The notes below the pieces were generated by a model. That model had not been told where the DNA came from. It saw nothing but the letters and a program-made list of their open reading frames with translations, and searched no databases. 64,000 nucleotides of DNA, taken from the NCBI GenBank assembly GCA_038087015.1, contig JASBNA010000002.1, forward strand, positions 2,604,001 through 2,668,000, read 5' to 3'. A program made the position numbers and the translations under genes. Shown here piece by piece: positions 1 to 12,108 of this stretch; within the stretch, counting starts at the first letter, position 1, and each line of letters opens with the position of its first letter. This DNA is from Cerrena zonata. Lineage: Eukaryota; Basidiomycota; Agaricomycetes; Polyporales; Cerrenaceae.

Positions 1-1
1 A

Positions 2-613
2 GTATCTGGGACTGAACAACCGAAAAGTGGTCCTTCCTCTGAATATATTCATGTTGAGCGTCCTGTCCCGAAACGTGTTTGGGTTCCATCTAGTACGAAA
101 CTCTCTATTCAGCTTAATTGGTGGGGTTATCGTCTGTACGTGCTGTTTTAGTGTCCATTTCATAGTTATATTAATGGAACTTGGCTAGGTATTTACCTCC
201 GCCGGTTCTCGCCGTCTTAGACAACAAACGGCTGGAGAGCGCAAAACGTGCTGCTATCATTACAACGGCTCTGAAATGGGCTCTCGATCATATATCCGGT
301 CTCACGATACCCCCGCAGATGCATCCGGTCCTGACCGTTCTGAAGAGTCTGATACCATATCTGGGATATGTTGGTGGATTCGTTGCATGGAGTTGGGGCG
401 CCATAAAGACATTTGACAAAGGTAAATCGAATTTTCGTCTTTTTCGGAGAATGAGTTTACCTGTTTTATAATGTAGGCAATGGCGTTGTATTGACGGCTA
501 CATGGTTGCTCCCAGTAGCATTAATACCAGGTACTTGGGAAGATGATGATTATCCCGAGGTCGTCGAGCTGCAACGGGGAGTCTCTGACTCGACAACAAC
601 TCCCCAGCCGTGA
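2..613 (+). CDS. Fungal membrane protein, C-terminal part (5' end outside window)
   Basis: Three exons are visible: <2-135, 189-421 and 477-613. They are joined by introns of 53 and 55 nt with GTACGT..CTAG and GTAAAT..GTAG borders, and the phases agree throughout. The visible 167 residues end in a Thr-rich tail (TTTPQP) and contain two hydrophobic stretches: LKSLIPYLGYVGGFVAWSWG, and VVLTATWLLPVALIPGTW after a splice junction. The second is followed by an acidic EDDD. The upstream part is Ser/Pro-rich and ends in NWWGYRL. This looks like the end of a conserved basidiomycete protein with a C-terminal membrane anchor, but I do not recognise a named family. The start and any N-terminal domain lie outside the window. 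The gene converges on the HIT gene at 773. Confidence 0.6.
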
Positions 614-772
614 CATGTGAATCACGACTCTTGTGGTTGGAATGCTATTGTCAATACCTACACTTCTATTTGGATATCAAGGACATTTTTAGTCGCGTAC
701 TTTTTGTTCAATTTCGATACCGTATATTCACGTAGTACTTCGGATGTGTTAAAGATCTCTAATGATCTTTTT

Positions 773-1459
773 TCAGCTTGAGTTTTGTTTGGCCTCTCTG
801 TCTATATCCGTAAAGAAAGCCTTCAGCCATATAGCTTCTTTCTCCATATCATCAAATGAACGTGGTTTCCTATCGTCATCTGCATCCACCTTGATAGGTT
901 CTACGTCTTCTGCCAAGTCTCCATCCTTCTGTGCGTTTTTCAAGAGATCCTGAGGTAGTTTTGCTTCTGCACGTTCTAATTCTGGGTAAACCTCATCATT
1001 GCGTCCGGCGAATCTATCGCCCCGCAGCTTGCGAGGAAGCAAATGAAAATGGACGTGAGGGACGGTTTGTCCTGCCGCTTTTCCATCCTGTGTTCATGCG
1101 TGTAAGTATATTTGGGTGATAGGAATGTGCTAGTATTTATATTTGCAACTTACTTGACACGCAATCGTGAGTGCATCTGCACCGTACGCGCGTTCAATTG
1201 TCCTTCCAACGTGTTGCACGGAGCTCATGAGCTCTGCAAGCTCTGAAGGATTGAGATCGGTAAGACGATTAACGACTCTCGTGGGTATAACAAGGACGTC
1301 TATGCAGATCATTGGTGTAAAACGTCTTGGAATTATAATCTTAGACTTAGACTTACGGCCAGGAACGATTGGTTTTAGGTTTACTATGGCGAAAGTTAAA
1401 GGTGTGCGATAGAATACTTGTCTGGAAACATCTATGGTAGAAAACAAGAATCTATTCAT
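773..1459 (-). CDS. HNT2: HIT-family hydrolase, FHIT/HNT2-like diadenosine triphosphate hydrolase
   Basis: Exons on the minus strand are 1357-1459, 1154-1299 and 773-1087 (187 codons). The introns (57 and 66 nt) have GTAAGT donors. The histidine triad [10 protein letters not shown] sits right after the second intron, in the FHIT-typical context [14 protein letters not shown]. The N-terminal half [19 protein letters not shown] continues through the first intron as VPGHVLVIP, which is diagnostic of the Fhit branch. I chose the ATG at 1459 because MNRFLFST aligns with the usual Fhit start; an in-frame ATG further upstream (1507) would add a non-conserved extension. Fhit enzymes cleave Ap3A to AMP and ADP. 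The C-terminal tail is charged and longer than the core domain. The function is inferred from the family; no residue of the triad is missing. Confidence 0.9.
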
Positions 1460-1699
1460 TTCCTGCGGGGAGTGGTTGCGCTCAAATAATAACTTTACCG
1501 AGCTCATGAATAACATACGTTTCACTACTACGAATATCTTCTCTTGGTTTAGTTGGTTGTGGTCGTGAGCAGACTGCAGCATTGAGGAGACGCAGCCAAT
1601 CAGAGAGGCGCTTTGATCTGCTGATTCAGGAACATGCTTACGTCACTCGCTTCTCAACTCTAACCGCCGCTTAGGGACCGAGATGGCAAGCGGTTTTCT

Positions 1700-3369
1700 A
1701 TGCCAAAGCCATCCTCAACATATTGCACGCTTGCAGATCTCCCATTCGAATTATACTCTGATATTCTTGATTATGTCCCTAAACACGAGCTGCAGAAGGC
1801 TGCGGTAGGACTTATTGGTGCCATACCCCGTTCACCCGTCCCTCGTCACTATGCTCTTCGATGTGTGCGACTTACGTATCCAGGGCAAATCATCCGGCTT
1901 TACCAAAGGCTTCGAAAGGAAAAGGAAATCGTTTATTTAATCGAGACCTTCCTTCTTGAAACTTGGAACGCAGATGCAGACTCAGTCGTCAATGTCATGA
2001 AACTGCTTGTCAAATTTGGGAGAACGAAGGAGGTCCGAATGTTTATCGGACTCAACTTTACACCGGAACACGTACTAGAAATATTCCAAACCCCATGGGC
2101 CGACTTAAAACTATTATCACTTAGATTCAGACCTTAGTGAGTTTATAAAAGATGTATATCTTACTATCTCTGATCCTGACCTTACAATCTAGCGTACAGC
2201 GCGCAACATATTATCAATTCCTAGCAGGAGCATACTTTGATTCTACTCTTGAAGCACTCTCGAAGTGGCCGGGAGAGGATTGTCTACTCCCTAAACTCAG
2301 CATTATACAGGATCCGATCGACTCTAGTCTTGCACCCTCCAACAAGTTCGCTCAACCAATTGTCTTTTTCTCTCTCGACCCCATCCAAAAACTAGCCGTC
2401 TCTCAGCTGGCATATGAAGTGAAACATTTGAGGATCCGCATTCCCGCACGTCGATTTACGAAATTCCTCCACAGTGCGCCAGGCTCGTATCCCTCATTAA
2501 ACCTTCTTGATATTTCGACAAGTCACGTCGCTGAAGCGGATGTTGAAGCAATACTAGGTCGTTTTAACAAGCTAGAGCACCTTATCATGGATGGATGTGG
2601 TGTGATCAGTCAGCGTGCTACAATGGAGGATGAAGAACGACGGGCTCTGTGGGTAGGGCTGGGTAAAACCATGGCTATCGCAGGTAAGAAGGCAGCCCGA
2701 CAGCGAGAAAAGAAGCTCAAACAATGGTTCGAGATGATCGACCTACAACATGCTATGGAGCGATCGAAAATCCAGGAGAACGACCAGCCTGTCCAGCCTG
2801 CCCGACCAGCACCTCGAAGAAGGGCAAATAAAGGCCGTAAAGGCTTAGCTACCTCTACCATATCTCTTCGTAAAACTCCCCCTCCGCGTGACTCTCCGCG
2901 TGACTATCAGGGAGGCACGAACTCTTCTATAACTGTTCCTACACGGAGAATCCGCATTGTCGCTCCTCAACCCCGTCTCCTCACGGTTTCGCTCAATGCA
3001 CCGGTACACCGCGGTACAAGCAATCTCAGTACAGTATGCGACTCTATCCGTGCAGATTTTGAGCAGGGTTGGGCAGAAGGTCTTTCCATTCTCGCACGAG
3101 ATCGTCATCAAGTGAAACAAAGTCGGCAGCTTGGTGTACAAGTTTTCATGTTCCGCCACTCCTGCGACTCAGAGGACGAAGATGACGAAATAGATACCGA
3201 GACAGGATTGCAAGGGCTTGTAGAAGTTCAATCGGAACAGGATCTCTCTCTTAGAGAGGATTCGTGTCCAGTTCTCTGTCTTGCCGGAACTGGACAAATG
3301 GATGCAGAAGGACACACTGAGGGCTGTGGGCACTCGATGGGATGGCGCGTTTGGGACGACGAATTGTAG
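1700..3369 (+). CDS. F-box-like / leucine-rich hypothetical protein
   Basis: Two exons, 1700-2136 and 2193-3369, with a GTGAGT..CTAG intron of 56 nt, give 537 residues. The N-terminus CTLADLPFELYSDILDYVP has the leucine and proline pattern of an F-box. The middle holds weak leucine-rich segments (LNLLDISTSHVAEADVEAIL, FNKLEHLIMDGCGV), as in substrate-binding parts of F-box proteins. A basic stretch near residues 320-360 (RRRANKGRKG) and an acidic patch (SEDEDDEIDTE) follow. If it is an F-box protein it would bind Skp1 in an SCF ubiquitin ligase; this is inference. A short out-of-frame ATG at 1683 lies just upstream of the chosen start. It is unrelated in sequence to the F-box array at 28-52 kb. 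Confidence 0.7.
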
Positions 3370-3808
3370 AGATATAGACCTTATAGATGTAAGCTTTTTT
3401 CCACTGCATTTGCTCATCTTTTGTTCACAGTTTTTAACTATACCTTTTCGATAGGTAGACATAGATTGTTTCACCAGACAAGCATTACGCATGAGGCATT
3501 ATAGAACGAAATGCATCGATTCAAGTTAATGTTCACGTCACGCTGTATGTATCCTCTAATGGGTGCCGATTCGGACACCAACTTCTCGGTAACTTCTGTC
3601 ATAATATAATGTGTTTTCCACGACGAAGCTTTCGGGCCCCTCGTTTCATAGGGACAGCTGACCTACTATATTTATAGGGCGAGCAGTATAAGTATAGCAT
3701 AGTACTCATTTTGTGCATGGTATCTCAGAGTGACTGAGCCGTTCCACCTAGTATATATGAACTGCTTCACAGCTACGAACGGTACGCGTCAAGATCGCAA
3801 CCCCCCTT

Positions 3809-5526
3809 ATGATGTCAGACACCAACTCAAACACGAAGCTGGAGGTGGCTATTGTAGGTGGAGGGCTTGTGGGCTTGGTTTGTGCCATTGCGATGACAAA
3901 AGAGGGGATAAATGTTCGTTTATACGAAGCCTACCGTACGTATCAGTGTTGCTTTTACACTAATTGCAGTGAATGATGACATTCAATAAAGGCAAGGTTC
4001 GCAGAAATAGGTGCCGGTATAGGCCTTTGTACGTTGATAGACAAGACAACATATCATAGTACTCACCTTTCCCTTCATTCCCTCTCGTCCCCGTCATTCA
4101 GCTCCAAATGCCATTGCAATCATGCGCTCCTTGGGCGTCCTTTACGACATATTCCCTACTTATGACACTGACCCACCAATTTCAAAGGCCTTTGCATTCA
4201 GATATGCTGATGATGCTTTGGAAACCGTCTGTGACGTATGTCGACAGTCTGGATCATTGAGCTACGCTTATACTCTTTATAGACCACGGAAGGAGGGGAT
4301 GATTTTGGAATGCACCGGATGTCCATACATCGGTACACATGACACAAATCCTCTAGAAATAAATCTGATAAGCTTACAGGGCAGTCCTGCTCGACGCCCT
4401 TATCAAGCATGTTGACCCACAGATCACTCACTTTGGCAAGCGTCTCCAAAGGATTACCACATCCGAGGCCTCCAATCGAAAAGGTCATGCACTTCAAGGA
4501 TGGCACGACAGCAGAAGCAGATGTCGTAGTTGGGGCGGACGGTATTAAAAGCACCGTCCGTCGGCTAATGTACGGTGAAGAGAAGGGGCAAAGAGTTGTA
4601 TTTACCGGGACCATGGCATACCGTGGCCTTATCACGTTTGACGAGGCTAGGGCTGCTGGTATCAACGACGTCTTCTTTACAAGACCACATTCTCTAATTT
4701 GGAAAGGGAAGGTGAGACGCCTGAGCTTCAATCGACAACGATTTGGATGACTTATCGTGTTCTCTAGCATCTAATCGTACTCCCGTTGTATGAATGGGTA
4801 GGTAGCCTAGGGTTTGAGAGGTGTCGCTGTGCTTACGATCACATAGATTGGGATAGTTGCTTTCGTTTCTGACCGCTCGCAGCCCTTCGGTCAAATCCCA
4901 CGAGATCCCAAGGAGCCCTGGGTCATTCCGGTGACATCCGAACAGATGCTAGCGGATTTCGAGGACTGTGGCTCCGAAAACTCTGATACCAAGAAACTAT
5001 TACGAACAATCAGCAATCCTACGAAATGGTTCCTGCATGCCGTTCACCCACCTCTCGAGACGTATGTCCAAGGAAGAGTGTGTTTAATAGGAGATGCTGT
5101 AGGGTATTTACCATTTCTTCTTCGTGTCGAGGGCTGACTTCCAACAGGCACATGCGATGCTCCCGCACTTGGGAGCTGGAGCAGGTCAGGGACTAGAGGA
5201 CGCTTACCTCCTTGCTAAATTGCTTGGACGCCTTCACTCGAAGTCTACTGATCAAGAAATAGAAGTCAGCTTCTCTCCGATAATTTCTGGAATGAGATTG
5301 TTCTAATCCTATGTTTTCTCTATAGTCTACGTTGCAAACCTACAACGATGCTAGGAGACCTCGAGCACAATCCGTTTGGGATGGCAGTAAGAGGATCGGC
5401 GATATATATGAAGGATATGGGCCAAGTGGTTATACCAAAGAGGGTATGAAAGCAGATTTTCTTGACTTGTGGGATGGAGTGTTCTACCACGGGCTCGAAC
5501 AGGATCTGAAGCTGACCAAAGCTTGA
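3809..5526 (+). CDS. FAD-dependent monooxygenase (salicylate hydroxylase-like), frame interrupted
   Basis: The exons run 3809-3939, 3997-4028, 4103-4235, 4283-4332, 4380-4711, 4768-4797, 4847-5098, 5148-5264 and 5326-5526. Class A flavoprotein monooxygenase landmarks are in order: the Rossmann motif VAIVGGGLVGLVCA, the FAEIGAGIGLSPNA segment, the DG motif VVGADGIKSTV and the GD motif LIGDA joined to AHAMLPHLGAGAGQGLEDA. The frame that encodes THFGKRLQRITTSEASNRK and the frame that encodes VMHFKDGTTAEADV differ by one base near 4480-4484 (context AAAAGG). No plausible intron bridges them, and the paralogue at 22-23.7 kb is continuous there. The gene is therefore either a recent pseudogene or carries an assembly error. 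Such enzymes hydroxylate aromatic or polyketide substrates using NAD(P)H; the substrate is unknown. Confidence 0.8.
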
Positions 5527-5784
5527 GGAGAGATTATAGAATCAAGATAAATTCTTTGTAAACCTATTAGAAAATACCAGTCAGACTCCAGAGGTTGCAA
5601 TTATATATGCGAGGAGAACAGATATAGACATTTCCATAGCTCTTTGTGAAGTCGGTCAAAGTCGGAAGCAACTTCAAGTAAGATGATGACCGTGACTTGA
5701 CTCAGCCACAAACGCGTCGCGTCGAAATGGTGTCGCGTCTCAGGCGCCTAAATAATTACGCTATTCTTCACCAACACCATCATC

Positions 5785-7141
5785 ATGTCTTCATCAAAAG
5801 GGAAAGCCCCCGCTACTAGCAACGCTTCAAATGGGGCTTATGAGCTTCCATGGGTAGAGAAGTATCGACCTGAAGTACTGGGCGATGTGGTCGGAAACGT
5901 GGAGACTGTAGAACGACTAAAAGTCATCGCGAAAGATGGCAATTGCCCACATATTATCATTTCAGTACGTGTTTCTATACGGCCTGGGGCGTCATTCGGT
6001 ATATTGAGATGCTAAATTCTGGTAGGGAATGCCAGGTATCGGAAAGACGACGAGTATACACTGTCTAGCCCATCAACTACTGGGGAGCGCGTATAAAGAG
6101 GGCGTACTAGAGCTGAACGCATCAGACGAGAGGTATGTACCCTCAGCCTCTCTCGCATGGATCTCAAATTCTAAATTTCCCCAAGAGGTATTGACGTGGT
6201 CCGAAACAAAATCAAACAATTTGCACAAAAGAAAGTCACGCTGCCGCCAGGTCGCCATAAAATTGTGATTCTAGACGAAGCTGACAGGTGGGTCCGTTCA
6301 CTGTGAAATTGTAATTTGTCTTGATGATTTGAATGGAAAACAGCATGACACCGGGAGCGCAGCAAGCACTTCGACGAACTATGGAAATATTCTCGAACAC
6401 GACTCGGTTCGCTTTGGCGTGTAATATGTCAAATAAAATAATCGAACCTATACAGAGTCGATGTGCAATTCTGCGGTACTCGAAACTCAGTGATGCTGAG
6501 ATTCTTAAGAGACTGCTCGAGATTTGCGAGATGGAGAAGGTATGTTTCGGTGAGATTGTCAGATGGTGATACTGATGTATGTTAGGTTGAATATAACGAG
6601 GATGGCCTCGCTGCACTCATATTCACCTCTGAAGGAGATATGCGTCAAGCCATTAACAACCTTCAATCGACCTGGTCAGGCTTCAATTATATCTCAGCAG
6701 ACAATGTCTTCAAAGTCTGTGATCAACCTCATCCGGTAATCATCCAAGCTATGGTCAAAGCATGTCTCAAAGGAAACATTGACGGGGCTATGGAGAAACT
6801 GTCAGAGCTATGGGACCAGGGCTACAGTGCCGTGGATATCGTGGTGACCATCTTTAGGGTCGTGAAGACATACGACGAGTAAGTTTTCTTGATACATGTC
6901 AAACAACCGAAGGTCATACTTTACATTATAGGATCCCCGAATACACGAAGCTGGAATATATCAAGGAGATTGGCTTCACACACATGCGAGTCTTGGAAGG
7001 TGTCGGTACCCTCATCCAGCTTGGTGGTTTGATGGCTCGACTTTGTAGAACGTAAGCATTGTTTTTTTTGCTAGCTTCTTCCTAGTCTTACACAGGATCT
7101 TTTCTTTCAGGCACATGAAGCCCGAATTGTTCAAGGTCTAA
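5785..7141 (+). CDS. RFC2: Replication factor C small subunit (RFC2; S. cerevisiae RFC4 orthologue)
   Basis: Seven exons: 5785-5964, 6026-6132, 6186-6287, 6344-6539, 6586-6878, 6932-7051 and 7111-7141, giving 342 residues, the normal length. The N-terminus [19 protein letters not shown] is the RFC box of this subunit. Walker A is [10 protein letters not shown], Walker B is ILDEADS, and the arginine-finger motif is QSRCAILRY. The C-terminal collar domain ends in HMKPELFKV. The protein is an AAA+ subunit of the clamp loader that places PCNA on primed DNA, and it is shared with the alternative loaders. All intron phases agree and every catalytic motif is intact. It lies 258 bp downstream of the interrupted monooxygenase on the same strand. 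Confidence 0.95.
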
Positions 7142-7478
7142 TTCAACCGATGTTCTACCTGAGAAACCTTTAATCGTTGCTTTCACATGGGGTTTTCCTT
7201 TCCGTCACATATTTTGTATCCTTATTATGTAGCATTGTATACCATCTACTTCACACTTTCCCAGACCAACACCTGTGATACTTGCTACAAACATGAATTT
7301 GATTTTTAAACGGGGGAGTGAGAGGATGCATCAAGTTGAGCCGATCTGATGTGTCGATCGCGCACAATTGAGCACCGATCTTTGTCATCGCACATACAGA
7401 GTCATTTCTTCCGCTCACCATGTCTCCTACCTCTCAAATATCTTCCACCTCCCTTCTCCTTGCACTCTTCTTATCAAA

Positions 7479-8448
7479 ATGGCCTCTGTAACCCAGGATA
7501 CTCCAGTTGGCCGCCGACTTCGCCATATCAAACATATCATTATCGTTTGCTCAGGAAAAGGCGGGGTAGGCAAATCCTCCGTCTCGACACAGCTTGCCCT
7601 TTCCCTCTATGCTTCCTCCCCTACTGCACGCGTTGCAATCCTGGACGTGGATCTCACGGGCCCTTCTATCCCTCGTATGCTCGGTCTAGACGGGCACCCT
7701 GTGCATCAAAGTAGTGATGGATGGGTTCCCGTATACGCTGATGGAAGCGAAGCGAGGCTGTCGTGTATGAGCGTAGGGTTTCTATTGAAGAAGAAAGAGG
7801 ATTCAGTAGTATGGAGAGGTCCCAAGAAGAATGCGATGATCCGACAATTTTTGGGCGATGTCAGGTGGGGAGAACTGGATTATTTGGTTATCGATACACC
7901 TCCTGGTAAGCATATGCGTCTTAATACTTCCAGAGTCCCCTATAATCGAGAGCTTGTTTGGTATAGGGACGTCCGATGAGCACCTGTCACTTATCGAACA
8001 TATGGCTCCTGTTCGTGATAGGCTCTCCGCTGTAATTGTCACAACACCACAAGCCGTTGCCCTCTTAGACGCGATGAAGTGTCTTTCGTTCACCCGGGCA
8101 GTGAATCTTCCCGTCCTTGGACTCATTGAAAACATGAGTGGATACGTCTGCCCTTGCTGTGGTGAAATCAGCAATGTCTTTTCTACAGGTGGTGGACAGG
8201 AAATGGCAAGACGGGAAGGCCTCAAGTTCCTTGGCAGTCTTCCGGTGGACACGGAACTTGTTACCTTGCTTGATGCTGCTGAAGTATCAGAATCACAAGC
8301 GCAGGATGAAGCAAGGGAGGGTGCATCGTTCAAGATCTTGTCACGATATAAAAATACCTCCACGGCCCCCCTATTTTCAAAAATTGTAGAGGAGGCCCTG
8401 CAGTCGTTGCAAAATCACACATCGGACCCTTCTCTTTCATCCTCATAA
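7479..8448 (+). CDS. CFD1: Cytosolic Fe-S cluster assembly scaffold CFD1 (NUBP2-like)
   Basis: Two exons, 7479-7905 and 7967-8448, encode 302 residues. The deviant Walker A is [13 protein letters not shown], followed by the switch [14 protein letters not shown]. The C-terminal CPCC motif ([13 protein letters not shown]) is the bridging cluster site of Nbp35/Cfd1 proteins. The lack of the four-cysteine N-terminal ferredoxin-like motif assigns it to CFD1 rather than NBP35. The intron falls in the conserved IDTPPGTSDEH segment. CFD1 and NBP35 form the scaffold that builds 4Fe-4S clusters for cytosolic and nuclear proteins. The ATG at 7479 starts a protein of normal length; an open upstream stretch in the same frame is leader. 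Confidence 0.95.
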
Positions 8449-8697
8449 GTTTTATTTTTAGTACGTATTGCTCGTTCGCATCGAGGAATGCCATCTTTTG
8501 ATGTTCCTCGCCGGACTAGATTAGACGTATTGATAGTCTCCCGTCATCGACCTCATTCCCGTCCTCAAGGCCTCACAGGGTGTGTAATCTCTCTCAATTT
8601 ACAAACCCTTCGTGTTTTGACACCATCCTTTCTCTGCAATTTATAGCAAAATTGACAGCATTCAGATTACATAACCTTATTTTGTATTGATACGATT

Positions 8698-8975
8698 CTA
8701 GTACGAACTTTTAGGACCACCAGAATAACCGGCTGCAGTTATGTGTACAAACTTCTGTCCGGCAGTGCAAGGTCCCTGCCCGAGAAGACTTCGATAGACC
8801 CTGAAGGTATGAACTATGGCATTGAAAGATCATCTTCCCTTCGGATGAAGGGCTGTGGTGCCGTCTTGTCTTCCATAACTCGGGTGATGTGGTGGCGTGA
8901 TGCCCGTTTTGAGGCCAGCCAAAGGGTGATGCAATGTCTTGAATCTGCGCAAGTTGTTTGACATTTGCAGCCACC
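8698..8975 (-). CDS. Possible last exons of an unidentified minus-strand gene
   Basis: Two minus-strand segments, 8880-8975 and 8698-8800, join in phase through a 79-nt intron (GTTATG..TTCAG). They read protein-like: VAANVKQLAQIQDIASPFGW, then HHATTSPEVYRSLLGQGPC, ending in AGYSGGPKSSY and a TAG. The upstream border at 8976 has a CTAG acceptor preceded by a branch-like CTCAC. I could not find a convincing upstream exon or start between 8976 and 9583, and I do not recognise the family. It would be convergent with CFD1. The support is only coherent amino-acid composition on both sides of a possible splice, so this is a weak call. Confidence 0.25.
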
Positions 8976-9583
8976 CTAGCTTGACCATGTGAGTCCAATG
9001 TACAGCCATGCGATTATCAATTTATCAAGATATGAGGTACACGATGCTTTGGTTTATGTATTTCTTTGCCATGCATTTTTGTCGTGCAAATGGGAGCAAA
9101 TGCGAGACCATTGTATGTCGGATTCGATGGAAGAGAGGGTGTTCCGTGTGGGAGATATGTTGTAGATAGACAGAGGCGGCACGGAAGGATCGGTGCGATC
9201 TCGGGCTGAGATGCAAGAGATACGGAAGGAGATGCATCATGAGAACTTGCCGCGACGAACACGTTCCTTCGGGTACGTCAAACCTTACAAAATACGTTCC
9301 ACGGCTTGCCTGGAGCGATTTAGGGCGATTCACATCCGCTCAAGACGACGACCTGCTTCCTGGACGCGCTCTTTCTCCTCTTCCCTCACCGTGCCCTTGG
9401 CGGCAGACAATCGATTAATACGCCTCTTTTTATCCTCCCGCATTCTTCCCTCCGCTATTGACCCCGTCATTGTCCTTTGCCCGCAGATCCTTTGACACTT
9501 TGTATGCTATGGCTCATTGCTTCTGATACCATATTCGTTTATATACCATTGCAACGACCGAGACACGACCAGGACGACCAAGA
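8976..9583. other. Gap without a defended gene
   Basis: This is the upstream region of the RRM-tailed gene starting at 9584. A minus-strand 46-codon frame at about 9331-9472 is rich in Glu, Arg and Lys (KGTVREEEKERVQEAGRRLE) and could be an exon of the weak gene at 8698. No splice path joined the two. Confidence 0.4.
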
Positions 9584-11304
9584 ATGACTACATCTATGTT
9601 ACCGACCACAACTCCTAGCAACATCATGATACCACCAACCAATCCAATAGAAGGCAGTAGGGGCAAGGAGAGGGGTCCAAGTATACTAATCAACGGTATG
9701 TGTTGCACTCTTTCCATACGCGTCTTCGTGTGTTTATGAGGCAGATACTACAGGTTCCAAATCGTTACATACTTCCCCCTCGAACGAAACCGTGTCAGGC
9801 ATGAAACGCGTCTCGTTGCGTCGTAGTTCGAGTCGCATTGAACGCTGGATTCAACATCAACAAGTGCTGTATTCAGCTACGGACAGCCTCCCAGATACGC
9901 CCGTTAGCACTGACCCACCCTCTGACACGTCAAATTGCCATCCCTACCTCGCGTATCCGCAGCTCAACCACCCATCGTTGTCGAGGCAACATAAGAAATC
10001 GAGCACCGATACTGCCGTACTCATTACCGAACATGACGGTGACAACGAGCGCGTCATTGAGGTGTGTTCAGTTGATTTTCTGAAATTTGTCACGCGACGT
10101 GACCGATCAATGTGCTGATCCAGTTATGGCAGGTTCAGAGTTCCGTGGTCGAAAACGCGCCTTCCACACCTCGCAAATCGCGTAGCCGTAATAACAACAC
10201 GGCTAGTGAAAATGCGTTGCACACGCCCCCGTCGCGCAGGAAATTTGACTTCACTCTGACACAACATGGCCGTAAACCTTCCGGCGCTGACTCAGTTTCT
10301 AGCTCCACCTTTACCTCTATTTTTCAACATAGGGCAGGGAGCGGCGTCGACGCTCGCACCCTTACCCCCACTAAACGACCCACCTACCTCTCTCCTTCTT
10401 CTATCTATTCAAGTCCGTCATCACGGGTCACTACACCGGAGCTCGCTACCCCGGATACGCCCTCCACCGGGTGGAGGAACGGAAAGTCCAGGATTCGCCC
10501 AACTGTCCTAGGGCATTTTACTCGCACCCTATTCGAAGGTCAGACGACTGCAGATGATTTTTCATCCTCTTCATCACCATCTCCCCCTAGACCGAGTACT
10601 TCATCCACCTTTACACGGTCGACGGCGTCGGTCTCTACGGCTGCCACGTCGTATGGACAGAGTTCGGCAGAGGCGTACGGCTCTCCATCGTCTCCGTCCA
10701 AGTTCCCCGGGTTAGGGACACTAAACTCACAGAGTCCGACATCCCTCTTCAGGTCTTCGCCTTCGTTGTGGTCTTTGCCCACAGATGCAAGTCATCTGGA
10801 CGATCCCCCATACTCGACGAAGGTTGTTGCAAGAGATCTTAGTGACGGAAGGGTCTCGACTCGAATCTCCCAGCAGTTTCAACGAGGGCATTCTGGAAAC
10901 GGACTCAGCCTTGGTTCTGTTTCTCAAATTCTTGCGAGCCCTAGAAGGAAGAAGAAGCGAAAGTTGGTCATTACCGGGGTCCCCGTCGGTGATAAACGAC
11001 GAACGGATGCGCTTCTGAAGTGGTGCCAGGTAAGAGAAAGCACTGCATGTTGGTTGACAGACGTTAACCTCCATACTACAGACTTTTGGTGAGGTCAGCC
11101 AAATTACTCGTGCGCAAAATGGTGATCTATACATCGACTTCAAGAGCTCAGAAGTCGCTGATACAGTACGTCAATCATCGTCATCCTTCTTGATACCGCA
11201 GAGTCTAAAGCTTGACCGTACAGGTTTGCCGCCTTAACGCCCGCGTTTACATCGCTGGTGTAGGGAGTGTTGGTCTGTCCTGGTTTACAGGTAAACGCCC
11301 TTAA
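9584..11304 (+). CDS. Low-complexity protein with C-terminal RRM-like (Nup35-type?) domain
   Basis: Five exons, 9584-9695, 9754-10061, 10133-11029, 11082-11165 and 11224-11304, give 493 residues with consistent phases. Residues 1-400 are Ser/Thr/Pro-rich and probably disordered (SSSSSPSPPRPSTSSTFT). The last ~80 residues form a compact beta-alpha fold pattern, KLVITGVPVGDKRRTDALL, then FGEVSQITRAQNGDLYIDF and ARVYIAGVGSVGLSWFTGKR. This resembles the divergent RRM of Nup35/Nup53 proteins, including long disordered N-terminal regions, but the match is by layout rather than by signature motif. Two in-frame acceptors (10123 and 10132) are possible for exon 3. I prefer the second because the branch-like CTGAT is too close to the first. 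Confidence 0.7.
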
Positions 11305-12108
11305 GGACACGCCTTCTCTATATCCCGCTACGACTACTTCTATGCATCTCATATTCTATCCCCCATCATGCACCCCATCCCTAACCCTCATGCATCCTAT
11401 TCATCTCACGACATCTAACGCAATCGTACCTACATACCCATTTATTTGTGCTTCTCCCCGAGGTTTCATATCTCAAATCTCAGGGTTTGTATACCATCTG
11501 TAATCTCATCTCACGTTCATCCCTATCCCCTTGCATTCATCTGCATATCTCCACCCTTTCATCTGAACCCTCCTGCCGTGTATATCCATCTGTGTGCTGA
11601 TTCGTGTACTACTACTTGCATACCCATTCCTCATTGTTGGACTTTTTTGGTGCTTTCTGAACTCATTCGCTCACTGTACTGGAACATCCTTCTTAGTTTT
11701 CGTGTCGTTTTCGCATTGGTCTGTACATTTGCTTTGCTTTTGTATCGTGGAATGGACGTGTAAATAGCGTGTATCACCTGTCAGCTCCTTCTTTGACTAG
11801 AAGACAATTATGCTGTCCAAAAATTCGAAAAATTTGTTAGCTTTACGCCTCCTGCTCTTCCCCTCGTCCTACACTTTCCCATTCAACATATAGAAATTTT
11901 CTGCACCCCTGTAAACGCGTCGAACGCGGTCACGATATATCACGTGTGTACGCGTCGCGACGGGAGCGTTGATTAGGGCTAAGCGAGCACCAGCCGCGCT
12001 CACTCACTCTTGACCATTACCATCTTGGTGTCACTTACTCCTAAGATACTCGTAGAGAGTTCATTAATACATCGTCGACACTCTCTACGACTTTCCTAAA
12101 CAATACCA
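11305..12108. other. Intergenic region, pyrimidine-rich
   Basis: About 800 bp between the RRM-tailed gene and the sirtuin gene. The + strand is markedly C/T-rich from 11,330 to 11,620. Open frames here have no protein-like composition. The last 200 bp, with CG-rich segments around 11,920-11,990, should hold the sirtuin promoter. Confidence 0.5.

Noticed and set aside
9514..9717. Minus-strand frame with hydrophobic ILGPLSLPLLPSIGLVG
   Set aside because: Antisense of the first exon of the RRM-tailed gene, which is supported by a phase-consistent splice on the + strand.
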